In this document: positions 36,175 through 47,458 of the stretch, one piece after another | Layout of the letters: every line of letters starts with the position of its first letter | Numbering within the stretch: the first letter of the stretch is position 1 | Made by a program: the position numbers and the translations under genes | Assembly (NCBI GenBank): GCA_037953625.1 | Contig: CM075649.1 | Span: 60,833,660-60,897,659, forward strand | Direction of reading: 5' to 3' | DNA: 64,000 bases | Origin: Crotalaria pallida | Taxonomy: Eukaryota; Streptophyta; Magnoliopsida; Fabales; Fabaceae | The notes under the pieces: generated by a model | Databases searched by the model: none | Told to the model about the DNA's origin: nothing | What the model saw: only the letters and a program-made list of their open reading frames with translations

Positions 36175-36611
36175 AGAAGCTTACACAATTGCTAGAATGA
36201 GTCTTAAGTTTAGAATTAAGGTGAGTCACCATGAGACTCAAGGGCACTAGTTAGATTTTGTTTTGGGCTTGGAGGCCAAATTTGATGAATCTTTATGTGT
36301 GATTATTCAATGTTCTATGCTGAATTTTATGTTATGTGTTGATGAGTATTTGCTTAAGTTATGTTGTAATGAAATGTTTTATGCTGAATTTTGTGATTAT
36401 GCTTTGTGTTGATGGGAAACCGAATGGATTTTGTTGTTAAGGGAATGTTTAGAGCCTTGAATGAACTAGGCTTAAGTGTTGATCCCAAACGGGTTTAGAA
36501 CCTTAAGTCTCGGTTAAGGACTTAATTTAGTAGCCAAAGTGAGTTAGTCAACTAAGTGTTAATCAAACCTAGTTTTAGACAACGAAGTAGCACTTAGACC
36601 AAATTAAGTCT

Positions 36612-37168
36612 CCCTCAACCGTGATTAGTCAACTAATCCAAGATTAGTTAGACTTAATCCCAAATTAGTAACCTTAATCCCTGATTAGTCAACTAATCCA
36701 AGAGTAGTTAGACTTAATCCCTGATTAGTAACCTTAATCCCTGATTAGTCAACTAATCCAAGATTAGTTAGACTTAATCCTTGATTAGTAACCTTAATCC
36801 CTGATTAGTCAACTAATCCATGATTAGTTGGACTTAATCCTAGATTAGTAACCTTAATCCCTGATTAGTCAACTAATCTAAGATTAGTCGGACTTAATCC
36901 TCGATTAGTGACCTTAACCCTTGATTAGTCAACTAATCCATGATTAGTTGGACTTAACCCTGGATTAGTAAACTTAATTCCCTGATTAGTCAACTAATCC
37001 ACAATTAATTTGACCTAATCCATGATTAGCCGGATTTAATCCGATATTAGTGAATTAAGCTTGACTTAATCCATGATTAGTGAGACCTAATTCACGATTA
37101 GTGAGACTAAACTCCTGATTAGTGAGATTTAGTCCAAGATTAGTGGACTTAGTCCATGATTAGTCAAC
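36612..37168. repeat. GATTAGT/ACTAATC tandem array
   Basis: About eight to ten imperfect units of roughly 60 bp each contain the palindrome GATTAGTCAACTAATC plus TTAGACTTAATCC and GTAACCTTAATCC words. The sister array is at 44894-45444. Confidence 0.9.
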
Positions 37169-37655
37169 TGATGTCAATTAAACCTAGTCTCAAGTGATTA
37201 GGACTCACTTAACCGAAGTCTTAAGTAGTTAAGACTTGCTTATCCCAAGTTTTAGTCACTTGAGGTGACTTAGGTCAAGAAATGATGGGACCTTGACCGA
37301 ACACTCAGACATAGACGTAATCTAGAACTAGTACGACTCTGCTATGTCATCTGCATGCTTAGATACTTATGGATACATGTTGGAAGTCTACGGCTGCGTA
37401 TGTATCCCTGCTGGACTGTTGTCTATTAATTATGACATAGTTAGACTAATAATAAACCTGGAACTTGAACATATGCATGATAACCTAGGATTGCAAGAGT
37501 TGCATCGAGAACATACATGACATGAGCTAGGTTATCAGACCAGTCCCAATCTGAGGAACACCTACGCAGATGGAAACACCGTAAGGCGTGCCTTTCCTAC
37601 GCTGGTGAACCTGTGAACTGTTTTGTAACTAAACTTGATATTTTATGAAAGCCTG

Positions 37656-37947
37656 AACAGGGTTCACCGTAAGTCGTGCATGTTTACGCTGGTGGAAACT
37701 CTGTAAGTCGTGCCGTTTACGCTGGTGGACGCACTGTAAGTCGTGCCTTTTACGCTGGTAGAAATACTGTAAGTCGTGTCTTTTACGCTGGTGGAAACAC
37801 TGTAAGTCGTGTCTTTTACGCTGGTAGAAATACTGTAAGTCGTGCCGTTTATGCTGGTGGAAACATTGTAAGTCGTGTCTTTTACGCTGGTGGAAACACT
37901 GTAAGTCGTGCCGTTTACGCTGGCAGACGTGCCGTAAGCCGTGCCGC
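37656..37947 (+). repeat. 33 bp repeat array with embedded GTAAGT sites
   Basis: About nine units of 33 bp have the consensus start TACGCTGGTGGAAACACT followed by GTAAGTCGTG. Eight units carry an exact GTAAGT and one carries GTAAGC. The period is a multiple of three, so both strands stay open across the array, which explains the long repetitive ORFs there. The equivalent array in the 3' LTR is at 45929-46220. Confidence 0.92.
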
Positions 37948-38190
37948 GTCTGGGATGCACCATTCCTCAGATCTGGACCCGGTGGACATAGAGGCCTCAG
38001 AGTCAGAGTTGGAGAACATGTACATGCATCATGCCACTTATCTCAAAGATAATAATTAAACTGGTGTTTGCTCATATGTATATGCATTATTGCACTGGTG
38101 ATTGCTGCCGTTATCTAGATGTGAATGTTAGGGCTTAGGCTTATTCAATAATGCGACTGTGTTAGGCTTACTCTCCTGCCCTTGTAGGTG

Positions 38191-38436
38191 ATGGCCGAAT
38201 GCCTGCCTTGCATCGAGAATCGCCCGCTCCTTGATGGTGCTTGGGAGTATCGGGATCACCGGGTTAATTTTGAGGGTGAAGTAGAGATCACTCTCTACCA
38301 TCCCAATCCCGTAGTTCGCTTTTGTCCTCGTAGGTTTCATGGGACGAAACCGGTGATCTCTGTCTATGGAATAGCTGTAGTGGACCGACGACCAGCTCTG
38401 ATGATACCCTTTCTTTTTGAGTTTTACCTTTTGTAA
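38191..38436 (+). CDS. LTR-encoded protein, TE6 5' LTR copy
   Basis: This 81-residue ORF of unknown function begins MAECLPCIENRPLLDG. It then matches the TE2 LTR ORF through W-E-Y-R-D-H-R, F-E-G-E-V-E-I-T-L-Y-H-P-N-P and R-R-F, and diverges after about residue 52. It ends without the acidic tail, so it is a shortened family member. The ATG is 3 nt after the acceptor-like CCCTTGTAG at 38187, in the same relation as TE2 and TE4. The 3' LTR copy has a stop. Confidence 0.55.
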   Translation: MAECLPCIENRPLLDGAWEYRDHRVNFEGEVEITLYHPNPVVRFCPRRFHGTKPVISVYGIAVVDRRPALMIPFLFEFYLL

Positions 38437-38841
38437 ATTTTGCCTTTGGTGAGGTATTGTCAGAGTGTTTTATTTCCAATGGACTTGTAACTATTTTGTA
38501 TCAGACCTTTTATGACCTATTATCTATAACTATGGTTCACTTTACGCATTTTAATATTCCGCTTGCTTTTAATAAGTTTTGAAATCCGGTATTGATCAGT
38601 TTTATTTTAAAAGCACTCGCAATTGAGGGACTAAAGGTTTCATTTATGAAAATAATATTTATTGCGAAAACCCTCGACTGCTTTCCAATTCCTTTTAACT
38701 TGTCGGATTTCAGTTCTTTGATTTTACTTACCAATCAAGTGTTTTAAAAGAAAAATTTTTCCACCCTAATTTTTGAAAACTATACAAGTCCAAATTACTC
38801 TAGCAAAACCTTTTGGAAAATGACAGCGTCTCACATTTTTG

Positions 38842-38854
38842 TGGTATCAGAGCT
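38842..38854 (+). other. TE6 primer-binding site
   Basis: TGGTATCAGAGCT, complementary to the tRNA-iMet 3' end, lies 6 nt after the LTR. Confidence 0.93.
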
Positions 38855-38979
38855 GAAGGTCCTGCACCTGGTCCATAGTTAGTCCTTTTTAGACTAAGAT
38901 AGATGTAGGATTAAGATAGTTCTAGGGCTTCAGTTCCCTTAGGTCTATTGTGATACTTAGCCTTTAGTGCAGGTTCACA

Positions 38980-41900
38980 ATGACAGCTAGGAATCAACGT
39001 AACTTAGCTGACGTTTTAGATAGGATCACTACGGTGATCGAGAACATGCAACAACAAGCTAACCAACCACCCCCAGACCAAGCGGGACAAGTCGAGTTCC
39101 GTAGTCTGTCCGAATTCCGAAACTGTAACCCTCCTAGGTTTGAGGGAGGTTTCAAACCCGATGAGGCTAACAAGTGGATAAGCGAACTGGACAAAATCTT
39201 CCAAACCTTAGGATGTACGGACGCTCAGCGGGTGACCTATGCCACGTACATGTTGTTTGGGGAAGCTGAAAACTGGTGGAAGCACGCTGTTCAACTCTTG
39301 GCTCACGAAGGTCGGGAAGTCACATGGCAAGTGTTCACGGAAAAGTTTCTGGATAAGTATTTTCCCGAGGATCTGAGGCGAAAGAAGGAGGTAGAGTTTC
39401 TGCAACTGCAGCAAGGCGACATGAGTGTGGGCGAATACACGGCTAAGTTCGAGGAATTGCTTAAGTATTCTCCTTACTTTTAGCAACACCCTGACGAACG
39501 AAGCAAGTGCATCAAGTTCGAGAATGGGCTAAGACCGGATTTAAAAGCCGCTTTCAGTTATCAGAAGATTCAGAACTTCTCAACTCTGGTCGACATGTGC
39601 TGGGTTTATGAAGATGATAAGAGGGCCGAGGAGCTATACCTGCGAAGCAAGAGGAATCAGCAGAGTTTCGGGTCGCAGAAGCGCAAGGAGTCGAACTTTA
39701 GAGGCCAAAGGCCGCACTTCAAGCACAAGGGTAAGAGCAAGTCATCGGGACAAGTAGCAAGCTATCAGGGAAGTGCTCCGTTGTGAGATAAGTGCAAACA
39801 TCATCACTTCGGAGAGGTTTGTCGGAAGCCGTTTTCTGGTTGCTATAAGTGTGGTAAGCCGGGTCATTGGTCAAGAGATTGCAGAGAACCCAAGAAGGGT
39901 GACTCGAAGGGATCGGTGAATAGACCTATGGCTAGAGGGAAGGTGTTTACTCTTAGTGGTGCTGAAGCAAATCAAACCCCTGATCTCGTGCAAGGTACCC
40001 TTCTTCTCAATAGTCAACCTTGTAAAGTTTTGTTTGATTCTGGAGCTACTCATTCTTTCGTTTCGTATGAATGTGTGAATCGTTTGAACTTGCCCCTATC
40101 CGATTCACCATATTGCTTTAGAGTAGAAACCCCAACTAATTCCCCTGTCTTTACTTCCAAAGTCTGTCTAAACTGTTTAGTTGAGGTACTAGGCCGCGTC
40201 TCGAGTGTAGACCTAGTTTGTTTGCCTTTATCACAGTTAGATGTCATTCTGGGTATGGACTGGATGATGAGGAACCAAGTGATCATCGACTGTGATAAGA
40301 GGATAGTCTTGTACAAAGACCTTCAACCCTCGAACCCCGAACCCAAAGGCTTCATGTGTTTGTTCTCTGTGACGAGGGAAGAAGAGGAGAAAGAGATAGG
40401 AGGAATACCAGTGGTAAAGGAATTTCCGTAGGTGTTCACAGATGATGTAACGGGGCTGCCGCCGAATCGAGAAATCGAGTTTGGTATCGATCTAATCCCG
40501 GGATCTGGCCCAATCTCCATAGCACCGTATAGGATGGCGCCGCCGAAAATGGCTGAGTTGAAGAAGCAAGTAGAGGAGTTGCTACAGAAACACTTGATCA
40601 TACCAAGTGTGTCTCCCTGGGGTGCGCCAGTGTTGTTTGTGAGAAAGAAGGACGGAAGTCTGCATATGTGTGTGGACTATCGGCAGTTGAACAAGGTGAC
40701 CATCAAGAACAAATACCCTCTGCCGAGGATAGACGATCTTATGGATCAAGTTCGTGGAGCTTCTGTTTTCTCGAAGATAGATCTAAGATCTGGGTACCAT
40801 CAGATAAGGATTCGAGAACAGGACATTCCCAAGACGGCATTTCGATCTCGTTATGGGCACTATGAATATGTAGTGATGCCGTTCGGCTTGACGAATGCTC
40901 CTGCTGTCTTTATGGACTACATGAATAGGGTCTTCAGACCGTACCTGGACTCGTTTGTAGTGGTCTTTATAGATGATATTCTGATCTACTCAAAGAGTCC
41001 AGAGGAACATGCAGAACACTTAAGGATTGTGTTGGAAGTTTTAAAGGAGAAACAGTTGTACGCCAAACTCTCGACGTGCGAGTTTTGGCTGGAGGAAGTT
41101 AAGTTTTTGGGACACGTGATCTCGAAAGGAAGAATAGCTGTCGATCCAACAAAGGTTGAATCAGTTCTTCAATGGGAACAGCCTAAGACAGTAACGGAGG
41201 TCCGGAGTTTCTTAGGATTTGCCGGGTACTATCGAAGGTTTATAGAAGGATTTTCGAAGATCTCCCAACCTTTGACTAAGTTGACCAAGAAGGATCAACC
41301 TTTTGTCTGGGACTCGAAGTGCGAAGAGAGTTTCCAAAAGCTGAAGGAAAAGCTGACCACTTCACCGGTGTTAATCCTACCTGATCCGCAGAAGAGTTTT
41401 GATGTGTACTACGACGCTTCAGGGCAAGGCCTCGGATGTGTGTTGATGCAAGAAGGAAAGGTTGTGGCATACGCATCAAGGCAGCTGAAAGTGCATGAGG
41501 TGAACTATCTGACGCACGACTTGGAGCTAGCCGCAATGGTTTTTGCTCTTAAGATCTGGAGGCACTATCTCTATGGCACTGTGTTCCGAGTATTCAGTGA
41601 CCATAAGAGTTTGAAGTATCTCTTTGACCAGAAAGAACTGAACATGAGGCAACGACGGTGGAGGGAGTTTCTCAAAGATTATGACTTCGAACTCCACTAT
41701 CATCCTGGAAAGGCGAATAAGGTTATTGATGCCCTAAGCAGAAAGGCATTGCATGCGAGTGCCATGATGATTAAGGAGGCTGTATTACTAGAGAAGTTTC
41801 GGGATATGAGTTTAGTAATGGTAGTCGAACCAACAAGCTTAAAGTTAGGAATGCTGCAGATCACGAATGAGTTTATGACTCTGATCCGCGAGCGACAACG

Positions 41901-43305
41901 AGAAGATGGTGAGCTTAAGGAAAAGAAAAGATTGGCATCTGAAGGGAAAGAACTGAACTTTCAAGAGGGAAAGGATGGACTTCTTCGTTTCAAAACGAGG
42001 ATATGCATTCCAAAGGACGCAGAACTTAGAAGAATGATATTGGAGGAAGCGCACAAGAGTCGGATGAGTAAGCATCCGGAAACAACCAAGATGTATCAGG
42101 ATTTGAAAAAGTTATTCTGGTGGTCTGGATTAAAGAAAGATGTGGCTGAGTTTGTAGCATCGTGTCTGATTTGTCAGAAGACGAAGGTCGAGCATAAGAA
42201 GTCAGGAGGAGAATTACAATGTTTGGAGGTCCCTCAGTGGAAATGGGACAGCATATCGATGGATTTTGTGACAAGTTTACCAAGGACGGACCGGAATTTT
42301 GATGCCATATGGGTTGTGGTAGATCGATTAACTGAATCTGCGCATTTTATCCCCATGAATATGCATTATTTGATGGAAAGGCTTGCTCAACTTTACATTG
42401 ATGAGGTGGTACGACTGCATGGTATACCTTCCAGTATACTGTCTGACCGCGATCCAAGGTTTACGTCTCGGTTTTGGAACAGTCTGCATCAAGCCCTGGG
42501 AACCAAGTTAAAAATGGGATCTGCCTATCATCCTCAAACTGACGGACAAACAGAGCGAACCATTCAGACGTTGGAAGATATGTTAAGAGCGTGTGCCTTG
42601 GAGGAACAAAGAAGTTGGGATAAGGTGTTACTGTTGGTGGAGTTTACCTATAATAATAGTTATCATGCGAGTATTGGGATGGCACCATTTGAAGCATTGT
42701 ATGGTAGAAAGTGTCAGACCCCACTATGTTGGTTTCAAGTGGGGGAGAATGCTTTGATCGGTCCAGAACTGGTGCAAGAAACAACTGAGAAGATTAAGAT
42801 GGTACAAGAGAAAATGAGGACCGCTCAGGGAAGGCAGAAGAGTTATGTGGACAAGAGGAGAAGACCTCTTGAGTTTGCAGAAGGAGAGCATGTGTTTATC
42901 AAGGTATCCCCGATGAAAGGTGTAGGCAGAGCGTTGAGAACCAAGAAACTTTCACCCAGGTTCATTGGTCCGTACCAAATCCTTAGGAAGATTAGCCCAG
43001 TCGCGTACCAGATAGCCTTACCACCATCTTTGTCTAGTCTGCACAATGTCTTTCATGATTCACAACTTCGAAAGTTTGTGCATGACCCTAACTCTATCCT
43101 AGATATCCGACCCGATGACCTGTCTGTACGAGAAAACCTAACTCTAGAAGCTGGCCCAATTTTTATAGCAGACCGCCGAATCAAGCAACTTAGGGGAAAA
43201 AAATACCCTTGGTTAGAGTTGTTTTTGGAACACAATGGTGTTCAAGAGTCAACTTGGGAACCCGAAGCTACGATGCGTAGAGAATATCCTAAGTTGTTCC
43301 AGTGA
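38980..43305 (+). pseudogene. gag-pol: TE6 gag-pol polyprotein (one frame, three stops)
   Basis: A single frame of 1441 codons encodes every function of a Ty3/gypsy chromovirus: Gag (about residues 40-230), a CCHC knuckle (288-301), protease DSGA (Asp353), RT (Asp601, Asp665/666 in FIDD), RNase H (Asp812) and the integrase HHCC finger (His1025, His1032, Cys1062, Cys1065). The DD35E triad (Asp1095, Asp1156, Glu1192), a GPY motif and a chromodomain-like C-terminus follow (about 1370-1440, with W-L-E-L-F-L and W-E-P-E-A). In-frame stops lie at 39481 (TAG), 39784 (TGA) and 40429 (TAG); comparison with TE1/TE2 suggests simple substitutions. There are no frameshifts or deletions. Catalytic residues are all present. 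It would act in cytoplasmic virus-like particles and at chromatin if expressed. Confidence 0.95.
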
Positions 43306-43330
43306 AACAGAATTTCGGGGACGAAATTCC

Positions 43331-43346
43331 TGTAAGTGGGGGAGAG
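43331..43346 (+). other. TE6 polypurine tract
   Basis: AAGTGGGGGAGAG lies directly before the 3' LTR. Confidence 0.9.
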
Positions 43347-45928
43347 TGTAACATCCCTGAATTTTAGTTCCCGAATAATGTGATGCTTTGCTATATTAAT
43401 GCTTTGCCTTAGATTGATGTGTTAGAGCTTAATCTTGTTTAGATAGCAAATCGTGATTAGGGCTAGCTTAACCCTAATTAAGTAAGCTTAGACTTGTGTG
43501 ATTTTAAGTAGAGAAGGTTTAGTTAGCTAATAGTCTAGTTATGAGTTAGATTAGCTTAGTTAATGAATGGCTTAAGGGTCAAGTGGATTAGATTAAACCT
43601 AATGGGCCTTGTGAGTGATGTTGGGCCAAGATTGTGTGATGGGCCTTGTGTGTGCATGTGTGGCCGTGGTGTGTGTGAGTGTGTGGAGGGATTTGTGAGT
43701 TTGCATGAAAGTAGTGAGGTGTCAACCTCACATTTCATGCATGTTGGTCAAACATTAGGTGGCAACACCATGTTTTATTTCTTTGCATGAAGTAGTGAGG
43801 TGTCCACTCCAAAACCCACCCTTATGCCACCTTACCTCTTCACCTTTGACCTTAATTCTTTATAACAGTAACCATGTGTTGATGAGCCTCATTTTTGGCT
43901 TCCTTTCTTCGTAGCATCATCACCACACCACTTTCTTCTTTTTATTCTTCTTCTTCTTTGAAGAGGCCTCACGACCACCTCCCTAAACACCACCATCCAA
44001 CCATTTTCTTCCATTAAAACCAAGAAATCCTTACATACTCTAACCCTAGATCATGAATACACAACATGCATAAGTGATTGAAGCTTAGGAGTTCAAATTC
44101 AACCTTTCCTCCTCTTAAGAAGCTCACGGACATACCACACCACCACCCTTAATCAACCTAAACACTCACCAAACACAAGAAACCATGGCATGTTCATACC
44201 CTAGATCATGAATATTCCACTTACTTGAAGTTGTGTTGAAGAAATTTCAATCAAAACCCAAATAGACCTCACGGCCAAACCCAAATCAAGGCATTAGGAT
44301 CTTTAGCTTGGTAGATCAAGTGGAGCTTTAGAGTCTTAGGAGCTTGGGATCAAATTTCAAGTGTCCAAGGAGGGAGTGTTGCTCACGGTTTTGGTGAGAA
44401 AAGACCCAAAGGTTCTAAGTTTTCTTAGTGTCTTCAAGAGGTAAGAGAGAAGCTTACACAATTCCTAGAATGAGTCTTAAGTTTATAATTAGGGTGAGTC
44501 ACCATGAGACTCAAGGGCACTAGTTAGATTTTGTTTTGGGATTGGAGGCCAAATTTGATGAATCTTGATGTGTGATTATTCAATGTTCTATGCTGAATTT
44601 TATGTTATGTGTTGATGAGTATTTGCTTAAGTTATGTTGTAATTAAATGTTTTATGCTGAATTTTGTGATTATGCTTTGTGTTGATGGGAAACCGAATGG
44701 ATTTTGTTGTTAAGGGAATGTTTAGAGCCTTGAATGAACTAGGCTTAAGTGTTGATCCCAAACGGTTTTAGAACCTTAAGTCTCGGTTAAGGACTTAACT
44801 TAGTAGCCAAAGTGAGTTAGTCAACTAAGTGTTAATCAAACCTAGTTTTAGACAACTAAGTAGCACTTAGACCAAATTAAGTCTCCCTCAACCGTGATTA
44901 GTCAACTAATCCAAGATTAGTTAGACTTAATCCCTGATTAGTAACCTTAATCCCTGATTAGTCAACTAATCCAAGAGTAGTTAGACTTAATCCCTGATTA
45001 GTAACCTTAATCCCTGATTAGTCAACTAATCCAGGATTAGTTAGACTTAATCCTTGATTAGTAACCTTAATCCCTGATTAGTCAACTAATCCATGATTAG
45101 TTGGACTTAATCCTAGATTAGTAACCTTAATCCCTGATTAGTCAACTAATCCAAGATTAGTCGGACTTTATCCTCGATTAGTGACCTTAACCCTTGATTA
45201 GTCAACTAATCCATGATTAGTTGGACTTAACCCTGGATTAGTACACTTAATTCCCTGATTAGTCAACTAATCCACGATTAGTTTGACCTAATCCATGATT
45301 AGCCGGATTTAATCCGAGATTAGTAATTTAAGCTAGACTTAATCCATGATTAGTGAGACCTAATTCACGATTAGTGAGACTAAACTCCTGATTAGTGAGA
45401 TTTAGTCCAAGATTAGTGGACTTAGTCCATGATTAGTCAACTGAAGTCAGTTAAACCTAGTCTTAAGTGATTAGGACTCACTTAACCGAAGTCTTAAGTA
45501 GTTAAGACTTGCTTATCCCAAGTTTTAGTCACTTGAGGTGACTTAGGTCAAGAAATGATGGGACCTTGACCGAACACTCAGACATAGACGTAATCTAGAA
45601 CTAGTACGACTCTGCTATGTCATCTGCATGCTTAGATACTTATGGATACATGTTGGAAGTCTACGGCTGCGTATGTATCCCTGCTGGACTGTTGTCAATT
45701 AATTATGACATAGTTAGACTAATAATAAACCTGGAACTTGAACATATGCATGATAACCTAGGATTGCAAGAGTTGCATCGAGAACATACATGACATGAGC
45801 TAGGTTATCAGACCAGTCCCAATCCGAGGAACACCTACGCAGATGGAAACACCGTAAGGCGTGCCTTTCCTACGCCGGTGAACCTGTGAACTGTTTTGTA
45901 ACTAAACTTGATATTTTATGAAAGCCTG

Positions 45929-46220
45929 CACAGGGTTCACCGTAAGTCGTGCCTGTTTACGCTGGTGGAAACACTGTTAGTCGTGCCGTTTACGCTGGTG
46001 GACGCACTGTAAGTCGTGCCTTTTACACTGGTAGAAATACTGTAAGTCGTGTCTTTTATGCTGGTGGAAACACTGTAAGTCGTGTCTTTTACGCTGGTAG
46101 AAATACTGTAAGTCGTGCCGTTTACGCTGGTGGAAACACTGTAAGTCGTGTCTTTTACGCTGGTGGAAACACTGTAAGTCGTGCCGTTTACGCTGGCAGA
46201 CGTGCCGTAAGCCGTGCCGC
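45929..46220 (+). repeat. 33 bp repeat array, TE6 3' LTR
   Basis: Same unit number as 37656-37947. One unit has GTTAGT instead of GTAAGT. Confidence 0.9.
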
Positions 46221-46463
46221 GTCTGGGACGCACCGTTCCTCAGATCTGGACCCAGTGGACATAGAGGCCTCAGAGTCAGAGTTGGAGAACATGTACATGC
46301 ATCATGCCACTTATCTCGAAGATAATAATTAAACTGGTGTTTGCTCATATGTATATGCATTATTGCACTGGTGATTGCTGCCGTTATCTGGTTGTGAATG
46401 TTAGGGCTTAGGCTTAATCGATAATGCGACTGTGTTAGGCTTACTCTCCAACCCTTGTAGGTG

Positions 46464-46709
46464 ATGGCTGAATGCCTGCCTTGCATCGAGAATCGCCCGC
46501 TCCTTGATGGTGCTTGGGAGTATTAGGATCATCGGGTTATTTTTGAGGGTGAAGTAGAGATCACTCTCTACCATCCCAATCCCGTAGTTCGCTTTCGTCC
46601 TCGTAGGTTTCATGGGACGAAACCGGTTATCTCTGTCTATGGAATAGCTTCAGTGGACCGACGACCAGCTCTGATGATACCCTTTCTCTTTGAGTTTTAC
46701 CTTTTGTGA
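46464..46709 (+). pseudogene. LTR ORF family, TE6 3' LTR copy with a stop
   Basis: This is identical in layout to 38191-38436, but codon 21 (46524-46526) is TAG where the 5' copy has Arg. The acceptor-like CCCTTGTAG (46460) is intact. Since the two LTRs were identical at insertion, this stop arose afterwards, or the 5' copy was changed by conversion. Confidence 0.65.
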
Positions 46710-47108
46710 ATTTTGCCTTTGGTGAGGTATTGTCAGAGTGTTTTATTTTCAATGGACTTGTAACTATTTTGTATCAGACCTTTTATGACCTATTATCTAT
46801 AACTATGGTTCACTTTACGCATTTTAATATTCCGCTTGCTTTTAATAAGTTTTGAAATCCGGTATTGATCAGTTTTATTTTAAAAGCACTCGCAATTGAG
46901 GGACTAAAGGTTTCATTTATGAAAATAATATTTATTGCGAAAACCCTCGACTGCTTTCCAATACCTTTTAACTTGTCGGATTTCAGTTCTTTGATTTTAC
47001 TTACCAATCAAGTGTTTTAAAAGAAAAAATTTTCCACCCTAATTTTTGAAAACTATACAAGTCCAAATTACTCGAGCAAAACCTTTTGGAAAATGAGAGC
47101 GTCTCACA

Positions 47109-47306
47109 TTTGTGGGTTGTGTTTATGGTGTTTGGAGGGAGAGGAACAGGCGAATTTTCTGACAACAATGTCAGCTGCCTCATCAAGCTTTTGCTCTGCT
47201 TCAGAATGAATTGGCTACTAAAATTTGTTGGTACTTTAGAAATAATAAGGCTAGAAGTAATGGGCCTCTTAGTTTGTTACTTAGTAAAATAAGGGTATGG
47301 GCCTAA
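47109..47306 (+). pseudogene. LINE ORF2 C-terminal part
   Basis: This resumes LINE ORF2 after TE6 in the same frame. It shows the V-W-R-E-R-N-R-R-I-F motif typical of plant LINE ORF2 C-termini, then a TGA at 47160 and a final TAA at 47304. The LINE 3' UTR and A-run follow to 47446. Confidence 0.85.
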
Positions 47307-47458
47307 TTGGATGTTCTTTTATTGGTATTCTTTTGGGATTATCTGGGCCTTAGAACCCTTCCTAGAAGGTGGCTAGGGTCCTGATGATTGCCTTTTATGT
47401 GTTTACATTTGATCGTTGGTAATGCATATTTTTCTTTACCAAAAAATTAATAATTGGT

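Larger units (their letters stand above)
35074..38835 (+). repeat. TE6 5' LTR (3762 bp)
   Basis: The sequence runs TGTAACATCCC...GTCTCACA. It contains a TATA box (35587), a CT/A-rich leader, a donor-like site (36168), a GATTAGT/ACTAATC array (36612-37168), a 33 bp repeat array (37656-37947), the shared CATGCATCATGCCACTTA word (38023), an acceptor-like site (38187) and an LTR ORF (38191-38436). Small ORFs near 35290-35517 are open on both strands and look incidental. Confidence 0.95.
35074..47108 (+). mobile_element. TE6: young Ty3/gypsy chromovirus (Tekay/Del-type)
   Basis: This is a complete element: LTRs of exactly 3762 bp each (35074-38835 and 43347-47108), an iMet primer site, a single-frame gag-pol, a polypurine tract, and target duplications TTTGC/TTTGT (one substitution) in LINE ORF2. 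Equal LTR length and few differences indicate the most recent insertion among the elements seen whole here. Three premature stops in gag-pol make it non-autonomous as read. Confidence 0.95.
43347..47108 (+). repeat. TE6 3' LTR (3762 bp)
   Basis: It is collinear with 35074-38835 without net length change. Differences are scattered substitutions, including the TATA box and a stop in the LTR ORF. Arrays are at 44894-45444 and 45929-46220. Confidence 0.95.
30510..47446 (+). mobile_element. L1-type LINE, split by TE6
   Basis: Target duplications TTAATAATTGGT (30498-30509 and 47447-47458) flank an element ending in a short A-run (47441-47446). Without TE6 it is about 4.9 kb. It contains a DUF4283/zinc-knuckle ORF1 and an ORF2 with endonuclease, reverse transcriptase and a zf-RVT tail. 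Both ORFs are disrupted, so it is not active as read. It lies in TE5 noncoding DNA. Confidence 0.92.

Noticed and set aside
37656..37947. CRISPR-like regular repeats
   Set aside because: Units are contiguous with no spacers, in plant LTR DNA.
37676..38059. Long repetitive ORFs on both strands (also 45949-46332)
   Set aside because: The repeat period is 33 bp, so any frame without a stop in one unit stays open; both strands are open and no start context supports a protein.
38842..38854. tRNA-Met-like sequence
   Set aside because: This is a primer-binding site complementary to the tRNA end; no cloverleaf around it. The same holds for 9852, 25513 and 57232.
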